DNA from: Pseudomonadota bacterium
GTDB lineage: Bacteria; Pseudomonadota; Alphaproteobacteria; Rhizobiales; Rhizobiaceae
Direction: 5' to 3'
DNA: 64,000 nt
Assembly: GCA_023451735.1 (NCBI GenBank)
Contig: JAEXYH010000020.1
Location: 62,001 to 126,000 of the forward strand
The position numbers and the translations under genes are program-made. Under the pieces are notes generated by a model. It ran no database searches and was not told where the DNA came from. It was given only the letters and a program-made list of their open reading frames with translations. Below, one piece after another: positions 43,411 to 51,635 of this stretch (its first letter is position 1; each line of letters opens with the position of its first letter).

Positions 43411-44388
43411 TCAGCTCGCCTTCGGGCGCCAGACGATGTCGGAGATTTCGAGTTTTCGCGGAATGATCTTGAGATCGTAGAATTCATCAGCCAGCGCCTG
43501 CTGGTATTGGACGGCGGCATCCGGCACGGTCGAAACGGCAGCGAGATCCGCGCCACGTCGTGACAGTACGACCTGGGTTACCTTTTCAGGCACACCGGTG
43601 ATCGATGCGATCGCCTTCACCGTTTCGTCGAAATTCGCCTGAGCCGCACCGCCGACCTTCTTTAGTTCGTCGATCACCTCGACGATGAGGTCACCGTTCT
43701 CGGCCGCGAAATCGCCATTGCCCAGAAAGTAGCTCCAACTGTCGACGATGCCATCGGCGGTGGTCAGCACACGCGTCTGCGGATCGGCTTCGGCGATTGC
43801 CGTATAGGGATCCCAGATCGACCAGGCGTCGATCGAGCCGTTCTTGAAGGCGGCAGCCGCATCCGGCGGGGCCAGATCGAGCTGTGTCACATCACTCGGC
43901 GTCAGGCCGCCCTTGCGCAACACCTTGACCGTCACGTTATGGGCGCTCGAACCGCGCTTGAAGGCAAGTTTCTTGCCCTTCAGGTCCGCAATCGACTGGA
44001 TCGGGCTGTCCTTGTGAACGAGGATCGCCGAACCTGCCGAACTGCCGCGATAGGTGCCGACATAAAGCAGGTTGCCACGAGCCGCCTGGGCAAACAGCGG
44101 CGGCACATCTCCCGTCGGGCCGAAATCGAGCGCACCGGCGCCAAGCGCTTCGAGAAGCGGCGGACCGGATGTGAACTCCGACCAACTGACCTTGATGCCG
44201 CGATCGGCAAACCGCTTTTCCAGCGCGCCCTGGCTTTTTGCCAGCGCCAGCACGCCGTTCTTCTGCCAGCCGATGCGCAACTCCTTCGCCGCCGCTCTCG
44301 CCCCGCCCGCGATCGGCAAGACTGCCGTGGCCGCTGCCGCTCCGATCAGGCCAAGTGCCTGCCGACGTCTCAGTGTGGATGTAACCAT
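43411..44388 (-). CDS. ssuA: Aliphatic sulfonate ABC transporter substrate-binding protein
   Basis: The 325-residue periplasmic protein has a signal peptide with a Tat-like run (STLRRRQALGLIGAAAA) and the SsuA/THI5-like pattern: RIGWQKNGVLALAKSQGALE, VSWSEFTSGPPLLEALGAGALDFG, GDVPPLFAQAARGN and IDAWSIWDPYTA. The start is ATG 44388 with AGGAAGGG upstream; the frame to 44433 precedes the signal peptide. It is the first gene of ssuADCB and is divergent from the beta-hydroxyacid dehydrogenase gene. Confidence 0.93.
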   Translation of the reverse strand: MVTSTLRRRQALGLIGAAAATAVLPIAGGARAAAKELRIGWQKNGVLALAKSQGALEKRFADRGIKVSWSEFTSGPPLLEALGAGALDFGPTGDVPPLFAQAARGNLLYVGTYRGSSAGSAILVHKDSPIQSIADLKGKKLAFKRGSSAHNVTVKVLRKGGLTPSDVTQLDLAPPDAAAAFKNGSIDAWSIWDPYTAIAEADPQTRVLTTADGIVDSWSYFLGNGDFAAENGDLIVEVIDELKKVGGAAQANFDETVKAIASITGVPEKVTQVVLSRRGADLAAVSTVPDAAVQYQQALADEFYDLKIIPRKLEISDIVWRPKAS

Positions 44389-44641
44389 GGAACGAGCCCT
44401 TCCTGACAGATCTCCGATGGCAAAGGCTCCCATACTCTATCGACTTGGTCGACATTCCATCATTTCAAAAAACATCCGTAATCGGAGATTTCATTTCTCC
44501 GATTCAAGGGGATCGGAATGCAAAACTGCTAAACTGCAATTTCGCGGTGCGCCGCGGAAAATCATTTTTGCTTCCTTTGTCCTTCCCGTCGGCCACGCTT
44601 TGTTCTAATCATCTGGAACAAACACAGTTCGGAGGTTCGGC

Positions 44642-45514
44642 ATGGCGAAAGTGGCATTCATCGGTCTCGGGGTCATGGGCTTCCCGATGGCGGGGCATCT
44701 CAAGCAAAAGGGTGGCCACGACGTCCGCGTCTATAACCGTACCGCCGCCAAGGCCGCCGACTGGGCTGCGAAATTCGGCGGCACAACCGGGGCAACGCCG
44801 GCAGAAGCCGTGAAGGATGCGGATTTCGTATTCACCTGCGTCGGCAACGACGATGATCTCCGTTCGGTGACGATAGGCGAAAACGGCGTCCTTTCGGCCA
44901 TGGAGCCCGGCGCGATCCTGATCGACAACACCACGGCAAGTGCGGAGGTCGCACGCGAACTGGAGGCGGCTGCGAAGGAAAAGGGTGTTTATTTCATCGA
45001 TGCTCCTGTTTCCGGCGGTCAGGCAGGCGCCGAAAACGGCGTGCTGACCGTCATGTGCGGGGGCGAACAGGCGGTCTTCGACAAGGCAAAACCCATCATC
45101 GACGCCTATGCCCGCATGGTCGGGCTTATGGGGCCGGTGGGTGCGGGCCAGCTGACCAAGATGATGAACCAGATCTGCATCGCCGGTATCGTCCAGGGTC
45201 TTTCGGAAGCCATCCATTTCGGCAAGCAGTCGGGCTTAGACATCGAGAAGGTCGTCGACGTGATTTCCAAAGGGGCGGCCGGTTCCTGGCAGATGGAAAA
45301 CCGCCACAAGACGATGGATCAGGGCAAATACGATTTCGGCTTTGCCGTTGACTGGATGCGCAAGGATCTCGACATCGTTCTCACCGAGGCCCGCCGCAAC
45401 GGGGCAAAACTGCCGCTGACGGCGCTGGTCGATCAGTTCTATGGCGACGTACAGGCCATGGGCGGCAATCGCTGGGATACGTCCTCTTTGCTTGCCCGGC
45501 TCGAGCGGAAATAA
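44642..45514 (+). CDS. Beta-hydroxyacid dehydrogenase (3-hydroxyisobutyrate/tartronate semialdehyde type)
   Basis: The 290-residue enzyme has the N-terminal NAD(P) motif VAFIGLGVMGFPMAGHL, the substrate-binding DAPVSGGQAGAENGVLTVMCGG, and the catalytic-lysine helix GAGQLTKMMNQICIAG. It oxidises or reduces a 3-hydroxyacid; candidates are 3-hydroxyisobutyrate, D-glycerate or gamma-hydroxybutyrate. Sequence alone does not choose among them, and the neighbours (ssuA, a DNA repair gene) give no hint. Confidence 0.9.
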   Translation: MAKVAFIGLGVMGFPMAGHLKQKGGHDVRVYNRTAAKAADWAAKFGGTTGATPAEAVKDADFVFTCVGNDDDLRSVTIGENGVLSAMEPGAILIDNTTASAEVARELEAAAKEKGVYFIDAPVSGGQAGAENGVLTVMCGGEQAVFDKAKPIIDAYARMVGLMGPVGAGQLTKMMNQICIAGIVQGLSEAIHFGKQSGLDIEKVVDVISKGAAGSWQMENRHKTMDQGKYDFGFAVDWMRKDLDIVLTEARRNGAKLPLTALVDQFYGDVQAMGGNRWDTSSLLARLERK

Positions 45515-45526
45515 AGGCACAAGGCG

Positions 45527-46216
45527 ATGCTCAGCCCCTCCTCAGACGTAACCGGGATTATCGATCATCTCGGCACATTACGGTCGGAGGAGAATATTGC
45601 CGGGATGAGCCGCTTCGGCATAGTCACCGAAACCGCGCTCGGCATTTCCAATCCCGAGTTGCAGAAAATCGCCCGTGTGGTGAAATGCAATCATCCCCGT
45701 GCGCTGGATCTCTGGAAAACCGGCGTCCGAGAGGCGCGGATGGTGGCTATATATACCGCCTATCCGAAAGCCCTCACGGCCGTCGAGGCGCGTGCCTGGG
45801 CAGATGATTTTGCCTCATGGGAAATCGTTGATGCAGCGGCCGATCTATTCACCGAAGTCCCATTCTGGCGCGACCTGATCGCCGAATTTGCCGCCGAAGA
45901 GCGGGAATTCGTCCGCCGCACGGCGTTCGCGATGATCGCCGGCGCATCGGTTCATCTCAAGAAGGAACCCGATACCACCTTGGTAAGCTACTTGAGTTTG
46001 ATCGAAGCGCATTCCAATGACCCGCGCAATTTCGTCAGAAAGGCCGTCAACTGGGCACTACGCAATATCGGCAAGCGTAGTGCGGTTTGTCACGGCCCTG
46101 CCCTCGCGCTAGCCCAGAAACTCGCGGCATCTGACGACAGCACGGCACGCTGGATCGGCAAGGATGCGGTGAAGGAATTACGCAGCGAAAAGATACTGCA
46201 TCGGCTAAAATTCTGA
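45527..46216 (+). CDS. AlkD-like DNA alkylation repair protein
   Basis: The 229-residue all-helical protein matches the AlkC/AlkD HEAT-repeat fold: YGIVTETALGISNPELQKIAR-like start (here FGIVTETALGIS), LDLWKTGVREARMVAIYTA, WADDFASWEIVDAAADLF, FVRRTAFAMIAGASVHLKK and NDPRNFVRKAVNWALRNIGK. AlkD excises alkylated bases such as 3-methyladenine. It follows the dehydrogenase gene by 12 bases, so the two are probably co-transcribed although unrelated in role. Confidence 0.88.
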   Translation: MLSPSSDVTGIIDHLGTLRSEENIAGMSRFGIVTETALGISNPELQKIARVVKCNHPRALDLWKTGVREARMVAIYTAYPKALTAVEARAWADDFASWEIVDAAADLFTEVPFWRDLIAEFAAEEREFVRRTAFAMIAGASVHLKKEPDTTLVSYLSLIEAHSNDPRNFVRKAVNWALRNIGKRSAVCHGPALALAQKLAASDDSTARWIGKDAVKELRSEKILHRLKF

Positions 46217-46221
46217 CGCTC

Positions 46222-46250
46222 GATGCCCGCCGTGAGTGAAGGCGGGCATC
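46222..46250. terminator. Hairpin between alkD-like gene and hydrolase gene
   Basis: A perfect ten-base inverted repeat (46222-46231 with 46241-46250) lies between convergent genes. T-runs are poor, so it may work in either direction only weakly. Confidence 0.65.
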
Positions 46251-46267
46251 GGCAAAACCTTTTCCGA

Positions 46268-47311
46268 TCAGATCGCGCTCAGCCCATCCAGAAGCGCTTT
46301 GTGAAAACGATCCGGGTCCTGAACCTGCGGTGAGTGGCCAAGATCCTCGAATTCGACGAGCTTTGCGTTCGGGATTGCTTCTGCCGCCTGCTTTCCGAGC
46401 TTCGTATAATCGCCGAGCGTCGAGGCGATCTCGTCTGCGGCACGATTGGCGCCCGGTGCAGTCTTGTCGGTCATCCCGATCATCAGCAATGTCGGCACCT
46501 TCACCTCGCCGAACTCATGAACGACCGGCTGGGTGAATACCATGTCAGAGGTGAGCGCCTGGCTCCAGGCGACCTGATCGCCACCCTCGCCCGCATACAT
46601 ACCGGCGCCCATGGCCACCCACTTGTCGTATTCCGGCTTCCAGTCACCCGAATAGTAGAATTTTTGCTGGTAGGTCTTGATGCTGTCGAATGTGGTCTTC
46701 TTCTCGCCTTCGAAGGCGGCTCCGATCGGTTGATAGGGAACGCCCTTTGCCTTCCAGTCCTCAAGACCGATCGGATTGACCATCACCAGCTGTTCGGTCA
46801 TCTCGGGATACATCAGCGCGAACCGGGTCGCCAGCATTCCGCCCATCGAATGGCCCACCACCGTCGCCTTGTCGATGTCACGCTGCTCCAGAAGAGCCTT
46901 TGTGTTATATGCCAGTTGGTGGAAACTGAACTGATAGGCCTCGGGCTTGCTCGACTTGCAGAAACCGATCTGGTCCGGTGCAATGACACGGTAACCTGCC
47001 TGCGTCAGGCTGTTGATCGTTCCTTCCCAGGTGGCAGCGCAAAAGTTCTTACCATGCAGCAGGACAACCGTCCGGCCGTTCGGGTTTTCCGCAGCGATGT
47101 CCATGAAGGCCATTTCCAGCCCCGGCTCCGTTACAGGTCCCTGGTTGGAGACACTGAACATTTCGGTCCTGAATGGATAGTCGAACCCTTCCAGTCGCGG
47201 CCCGTAGGATCGAATTTCGGCTGCACCGTCCTGCGCCAATGCCGGTACGGCGATGCCGGCCATCAGAGCCGGGACGGCGACAGCCAGAACGAACGGGGAT
47301 CTTGCAGACAT
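46268..47311 (-). CDS. Secreted alpha/beta hydrolase
   Basis: The 347-residue product has a signal peptide (VLAVAVPALMAGIAVPALA, cleavage near residue 26) and an alpha/beta-hydrolase fold: oxyanion segment VVLLHGKNFCAATW, APDQIGFCKSSKP, nucleophile elbow VVGHSMGGMLATRF, and C-terminal His in FEDLGHSPQVQDPD. The acid is probably the Asp in MIGMTDKTAPG. It is an esterase or lactonase-like enzyme of the periplasm; the substrate is unknown. Confidence 0.9.
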   Translation of the reverse strand: MSARSPFVLAVAVPALMAGIAVPALAQDGAAEIRSYGPRLEGFDYPFRTEMFSVSNQGPVTEPGLEMAFMDIAAENPNGRTVVLLHGKNFCAATWEGTINSLTQAGYRVIAPDQIGFCKSSKPEAYQFSFHQLAYNTKALLEQRDIDKATVVGHSMGGMLATRFALMYPEMTEQLVMVNPIGLEDWKAKGVPYQPIGAAFEGEKKTTFDSIKTYQQKFYYSGDWKPEYDKWVAMGAGMYAGEGGDQVAWSQALTSDMVFTQPVVHEFGEVKVPTLLMIGMTDKTAPGANRAADEIASTLGDYTKLGKQAAEAIPNAKLVEFEDLGHSPQVQDPDRFHKALLDGLSAI

Positions 47312-47436
47312 GAAAACTCCTTATGCTTGCGCCCGTCACTTTTCGCGTAACGGGTCGCAGGCTCAGCTAGGAGAAATCGTCGAATGGGCAACGCGCGATA
47401 ACGCCCCTGTGAGAGGGTTTTATCGTTGGTCCGGTC

Positions 47437-47928
47437 TCAGTCGTCGCCGGACTTCTGGTTGTCGATCAGCATGTAATCGAGTGGCAGTTCCGTCGTGTAT
47501 TTGATCTGTTCCATGGCGAAGACGGAAGAGACGTCGCGGATCTCGATCTTGGCGATCAGGCGTTTGTAGAAGGCGTCATAAGCGGCTATATCCGGCACGA
47601 CGACGCGCAGGAGATAGTCCACGTCACCGCTCATGCGGTAGAATTCGACCACTTCGGGGAAATCGACCACGACTTCGGAAAAGCGCTTCAGCCATTCGAT
47701 CGAGTGGCTGGCGGTGCGGATCGAGACGAACACGGTGACCTTGGTATTGACCTTGCCCGGATCCAGCAGCGCCACGCGACGGCGAATGACGCCATCCTCT
47801 TCCATCTTCTGGATACGCCGCCAGCAGGGCGTGGTGGACAGGCCGACCTTCTTGGCGAGATCCGCCACTGCGAGTGTGGAATCCTCCTGCAGGATACGCA
47901 GGATTTTGCGGTCAAGACGGTCCATCAT
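47437..47928 (-). CDS. Lrp/AsnC family transcriptional regulator
   Basis: The 163-residue regulator has an N-terminal helix-turn-helix (LDRKILRILQEDS, LAVADLAKKVGLSTTPCWRRIQKMEEDG) and a C-terminal RAM/AsnC ligand-binding domain (VVEFYRMSGDVDYLLRVVVPDIAAYDAFYKRL). AAGGGGACA precedes the ATG. It is longer-tailed than BkdR or AsnC types. The target genes cannot be told from here; the hydrolase gene downstream is on the same strand and the UDG-like gene is 47 bases upstream. Confidence 0.93.
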   Translation of the reverse strand: MMDRLDRKILRILQEDSTLAVADLAKKVGLSTTPCWRRIQKMEEDGVIRRRVALLDPGKVNTKVTVFVSIRTASHSIEWLKRFSEVVVDFPEVVEFYRMSGDVDYLLRVVVPDIAAYDAFYKRLIAKIEIRDVSSVFAMEQIKYTTELPLDYMLIDNQKSGDD

Positions 47929-47975
47929 TGTCCCCTTCGAAATGATTTTTCGTTATACACCCTAATATCGCACAG

Positions 47976-48620
47976 TTAAGCGAATTTTGTTCCGCGGATC
48001 AAGCTATCCACATGCTGCCTAAGCACCGGCAAAATCTCCTCCTCGAACCATGGGTTCTTTTTCAGCCAGCCGGTATTTCGCCAGCTTGGATGGGGCAGCG
48101 GCAGAATGCGCGGACCATGATTGACGAAGAAATAGGCGCGCCAGTTTTTCACCGTTTCCGTGGTGGTTTTCTTCCGGCGGACACCCAGATGCCAGGCGGC
48201 TGCATATTGGCCGATCACCAGGATCGTGTCGATCTGCGGCATGGCCGTGATCACGTCTTGGCGCCAAGCCGGCGCACATTCCCTACGGGGTGGCAGATCG
48301 CTCCCCCTGGCGTCATAACCCGGAAAACAGAAGCCCATGGGCACGATCGCCAGACGGCTCTCATCGTAAAACTCTTCGCGCGTCACCCCCATCCAGTCGC
48401 GCAGGCGGTTGCCGGACGCGTCGTTGAACGGCAGCCCGCTCTCATGCACCCGCAGGCCCGGCGCCTGGCCGGCAATCAGCAGTTTTGCCGTCAATGACAG
48501 CGTCACGACAGGACGCGGTTCATGCGGAAGAGAATTGTCCGCCCTTGCGGGGTGATCGCGACAGATGCGACAGCGGGCAATCGACGCGCCGAGAGCAGCA
48601 ATTCGGTCCGGCTCGGTCAC
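47976..48620 (-). CDS. Uracil-DNA glycosylase superfamily protein
   Basis: The 214-residue product shows UDG-superfamily signals: motif A GQAPGLRVHESGLPFND (residues ~51-67) and motif B LPLPHPSWRN near the C-terminus, with a short N-terminal CRICRDHP segment. That Cys pair recalls the iron-sulfur glycosylases, but four cluster cysteines are not evident, so it is a divergent member. Base specificity is unknown. I place the start at GTG 48620, which overlaps the nuclease stop as GTGA; TTG 48626 is the alternative. Confidence 0.83.
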   Translation of the reverse strand: MTEPDRIAALGASIARCRICRDHPARADNSLPHEPRPVVTLSLTAKLLIAGQAPGLRVHESGLPFNDASGNRLRDWMGVTREEFYDESRLAIVPMGFCFPGYDARGSDLPPRRECAPAWRQDVITAMPQIDTILVIGQYAAAWHLGVRRKKTTTETVKNWRAYFFVNHGPRILPLPHPSWRNTGWLKKNPWFEEEILPVLRQHVDSLIRGTKFA

Positions 48621-49204
48621 GACCAAGGAAGCAACCCTTTCAGCCGGTTGAAGATAGCCTCCGCTGCGCTTTCAGTCCCGGCCGATCCGTCATCCTCAGC
48701 CACTGTCCCCTTGGCAATCCGCCAGGCCCGCGGCGTCTCGAAAGGACCGGACCAGATACCCTTGCCTTCGCCCTGCGCAGCGGTCTCCTCGCCGTGATAG
48801 TCCCCGGATGCCACGGCCATGCCCTGGCGAACGAGCTCGGAATTGATATCCGTGTCGCCCAGCCGACAGCGTACCAGCACGCGACCGTAACGATCTCTCG
48901 ATGATCCCGAACATTGCGTCTGTTGCTGGGAGGCAAATCTCGACAGCGCTTCGCGCGCCGCCTCACCGCAAGTCCAGGCTTTTACACCCTCGCCTCCGCA
49001 GGACTGATCCGCTTCCGGCGCATCGATGCCCATCAGTCTCAACCGCTCGGCGCCAGCCACCAGCGTGTCTCCGTCGATGGCATAGAATGGCCCGCCTATG
49101 CGGGTGTCGTCGTTCAGGTCGATCTTTGCAACGATGAGCGATGCAAGGACGAGGAATGCTCCAAGGAACAGACCATCCATCAGGGTTTTGGTAATGCGGG
49201 TCAC
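48617..49204 (-). CDS. Membrane-anchored thermonuclease (SNase-like) protein
   Basis: The 195-residue product has an N-terminal hydrophobic anchor or uncleaved signal (LMDGLFLGAFLVLASLIVA) and an SNase-like OB-fold domain: FYAIDGDTLVAGAERLRLMGIDAPEADQ (calcium site and the catalytic Arg/Glu pair RLMGIDAPE) and DRYGRVLVRCRLGD (second catalytic Arg). Extracytoplasmic nucleic-acid degradation is likely. Four cysteines in CGGEGVKAWTCGEA and the following part may pair. It is translationally coupled to the UDG-like gene. Confidence 0.9.
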   Translation of the reverse strand: MTRITKTLMDGLFLGAFLVLASLIVAKIDLNDDTRIGGPFYAIDGDTLVAGAERLRLMGIDAPEADQSCGGEGVKAWTCGEAAREALSRFASQQQTQCSGSSRDRYGRVLVRCRLGDTDINSELVRQGMAVASGDYHGEETAAQGEGKGIWSGPFETPRAWRIAKGTVAEDDGSAGTESAAEAIFNRLKGLLPWS

Positions 49205-49326
49205 AATCCGGTCTCAATCACAAACGGAAGCTTCAGGAAAATGGCAAACAAAACCTTTCCCGGCAGTATCTTCTTAAGGTTTGGAACATAAGCTCTCAAT
49301 CATCCGAGTAAGTTAGTTCACAACCA

Positions 49327-50862
49327 ATGAGTAGCGGCGTCAGTACCTCGACCGACAAGATAATCGTTGATCGATCGCGTGGCCACCGCAACAAGGCGGT
49401 TTCCAAGACCGTCCGCGCGACCCGCGAACGCTTGCAGCTATCCAACAGCGGCAATCAGGCCTTCGACCGGGACATGCTGTCAATGCATGTCAATGCAGTG
49501 CTGCAGTCTGCCGCCGTGGTTCCCCTTTTCATCGCGCTCGTCACCGCAATCGGCATGTATCTCTCGCCCAGTGCCAATCTGATTGCCTGGACGCTTCTGA
49601 TGCTCAGCCTGCATGCGATCAACCTGCTGATCGCCAGGCGCTTCAGCCGCAAGGAGATCGCTGCGGCAGAAACGACCAAGTGGCGTCGACGGCTGCTGTC
49701 GGCACAGGTCCTGCTCGGCGCCGGCTGGGCGATCTTTGCACTGCAATCCTGCAACGTCTGTGGCGGCGACAGTTTTTATTTCTACAAGGGCGCTGTCCTG
49801 CTGTTTGCAATCCCGATTACTGCCATGAGCAGCTTCATGCTGCGCCAGGGTGTGCTGGTCGGCTTCCTTCCGATGATCGCAGCGCTTCTTTTCCGCGCCG
49901 TCCTCTCGCGCGATCTCGTCGACATCGGGCTGACCGCGATCTGCGCCATTGCGGTCGTCTTCTTCCACTTCATCGGCGACCGCCTTTATCGATCGAATCT
50001 GACATTGATGTCCTACCAGTCGGAAAAGGACGACCTGATTGCCGAGCTGGAAGTGGCAAAGTCGATGTCGGACGAGGCCCGGCGCCGGGCCGAGGAAGCC
50101 AACATGGCGAAATCCCGCTTTCTCGCCTCGATGTCCCATGAACTCCGAACCCCGCTCAACGCCATTCTCGGTTTTTCCGAGGTGATGAGTTCCGAGGTAC
50201 TCGGGCCGTTGCCGAATCCGACCTACCGCGAATATGCCGGCGATATCCATCGTTCCGGCGAACATCTTCTGAACCTCATCAACGAGATTCTCGACCTGTC
50301 GCGCATCGAAGCCGGCCGCTACGATCTGAACGAGGAGACGCTGTCGCTTCTCGAAGTGGCGGAAGACTGCATCGGCATGGTGCAGTTGCGAGCGCGCGCC
50401 AAGAACATCGCCATCAAGCACGCTTTCGAAAACGAGATGCCGCATGTCTGGGCCGACGAAAAATCGATCCGCCAGGTTATTCTCAACCTTCTTTCCAATG
50501 CCGTGAAATTCACCCAGCAGGGCGGAGAAATCTCCGTCAAGGTCGGCTGGACGGCAGGCGGCGGGCAATACGTGTCCATCAAGGACAATGGCCCGGGCAT
50601 TCCCGAGGAGGAAATCCCGGTCGTGCTATCGGCCTTCGGTCAGGGTTCTATTGCCATAAAGAGCGCTGAACAGGGAACCGGTCTCGGTCTCCCGATCGTT
50701 CAGGCCATTCTTGCCAAGCATGACGGCCAGTTCGTGCTGCGCTCCAAGCTGCGTGAAGGAACGGAAGTGATCGCCATCCTGCCGGCCACCCGGGTGATGC
50801 AGAGCCTTCCGGCCGTTGCCGACGCGCCGGCGATCGAAAAACGCAGGCGCTCGTTCGCCTGA
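49327..50862 (+). CDS. Membrane sensor histidine kinase, DivJ/PleC-like
   Basis: The 511-residue kinase has an N-terminal cytosolic stretch, four to six membrane helices in residues ~55-220 (for example VVPLFIALVTAIGMYLS, LIAWTLLMLSLHAINLL, VLLGAGWAIFALQ, AVLLFAIPITAMSSF) and no separate sensor domain. The dimerisation/phosphorylation motif is SHELRTPLNAILGFSEVM with H271, then N-box RQVILNLLSNAVKF, DNGPGIP and GTGLGLPI. The LNAILGFSEVM pattern places it with the DivJ/PleC/PdhS kinases that act on DivK in alphaproteobacteria; the actual partner is not shown. No response regulator gene adjoins it. Confidence 0.92.
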   Translation: MSSGVSTSTDKIIVDRSRGHRNKAVSKTVRATRERLQLSNSGNQAFDRDMLSMHVNAVLQSAAVVPLFIALVTAIGMYLSPSANLIAWTLLMLSLHAINLLIARRFSRKEIAAAETTKWRRRLLSAQVLLGAGWAIFALQSCNVCGGDSFYFYKGAVLLFAIPITAMSSFMLRQGVLVGFLPMIAALLFRAVLSRDLVDIGLTAICAIAVVFFHFIGDRLYRSNLTLMSYQSEKDDLIAELEVAKSMSDEARRRAEEANMAKSRFLASMSHELRTPLNAILGFSEVMSSEVLGPLPNPTYREYAGDIHRSGEHLLNLINEILDLSRIEAGRYDLNEETLSLLEVAEDCIGMVQLRARAKNIAIKHAFENEMPHVWADEKSIRQVILNLLSNAVKFTQQGGEISVKVGWTAGGGQYVSIKDNGPGIPEEEIPVVLSAFGQGSIAIKSAEQGTGLGLPIVQAILAKHDGQFVLRSKLREGTEVIAILPATRVMQSLPAVADAPAIEKRRRSFA

Positions 50863-50898
50863 CAAGTCGTAAGGGATGAAGAGCTGCGCGCTGCTTGT

Positions 50899-51111
50899 CT
50901 AGTCCCATTGCCCGCTTCTGAAATTATCCTGATGGACTGGAACCTGCATGCGGATTCTCTGGCCCGCAGCCCAGGAATGGGCGTGTTCAGCAATATCGAA
51001 AACGCGCTCGGTCACCTGTCCGTTCTCGCATATCCGAACGATCCATTTAAAACGACTTTCAAAAACTTCGATCTTGTCATCATTCACGGTGACAGGTTCC
51101 GCAATTGTCAA
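50899..51111 (-). CDS. Small conserved-looking hypothetical protein
   Basis: A 70-residue frame on the minus strand. The core KIEVFESRFKWIVRICENG and VTERVFDIAEHAHSWAAGQR reads like a compact alpha-beta protein and resembles short rhizobial hypothetical proteins I recall only in outline. Support is limited: the first codon is TTG without a clear ribosome site (GTG 51087 is an alternative) and third positions are less GC-rich than in neighbours. The opposite-strand frame over the same bases (50908-51171) looks less protein-like. Confidence 0.45.
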   Translation of the reverse strand: MTIAEPVTVNDDKIEVFESRFKWIVRICENGQVTERVFDIAEHAHSWAAGQRIRMQVPVHQDNFRSGQWD

Positions 51112-51237
51112 AACATGACAAAAGCTAATTTCCTGATTTTCTCGCGTCGACTACAAGAAGTTGCATTTTGAAATCACGGATCCGTGATCATCAATTTATC
51201 ACATTGTACCGACTGGATATTTGCATGCGGGACACAA

Positions 51238-51627
51238 TCAGAGGAAAGCGGTGCCGACGACATACAGCGCGAACAGACCGTTTGCGGCAAGCAGGCAAAA
51301 GACGGCGAAGGAGCCGAGATCCTTCGCGTGGCGTCCAACCGTAGAGATTTCGGGAGAAATCCGGTCCACCAGTTCCTCGATCGCGGTATTGAGCGCCTCG
51401 ACGGAAAACAGGATCAGCATCAGAATGAGAAAAATGAAAAAGTCCGTCGCGCTCGCGCCCACGAGCGCAAAGAGGATCACGCCTGCAACGAAAGCATAAA
51501 CCTCGTGCCGGAAGGCCTCCTCCCTCCACAGGCGCACGAGACCCTGCATCGAGTAACGCGTCGCTGCGATGATGCGACGGACGCCGCTCGCTTTTTCGAT
51601 ATTGCTGTCGAGCGGCGTCTTTTCCAT
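51238..51627 (-). CDS. dgkA: Diacylglycerol kinase
   Basis: The 129-residue integral membrane kinase recycles diacylglycerol to phosphatidate. It has three helices and the signature FSVEALNTAIEELVDRI (catalytic Glu and Asn), with REEAFRHEVYAF before the first full helix and GRHAKDLGSFAVF before the last. In rhizobia diacylglycerol arises from glucan modification and betaine-lipid synthesis. It follows cobT by eight bases on the same strand. Confidence 0.93.
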   Translation of the reverse strand: MEKTPLDSNIEKASGVRRIIAATRYSMQGLVRLWREEAFRHEVYAFVAGVILFALVGASATDFFIFLILMLILFSVEALNTAIEELVDRISPEISTVGRHAKDLGSFAVFCLLAANGLFALYVVGTAFL

Positions 51628-51635
51628 CGGCGGTT

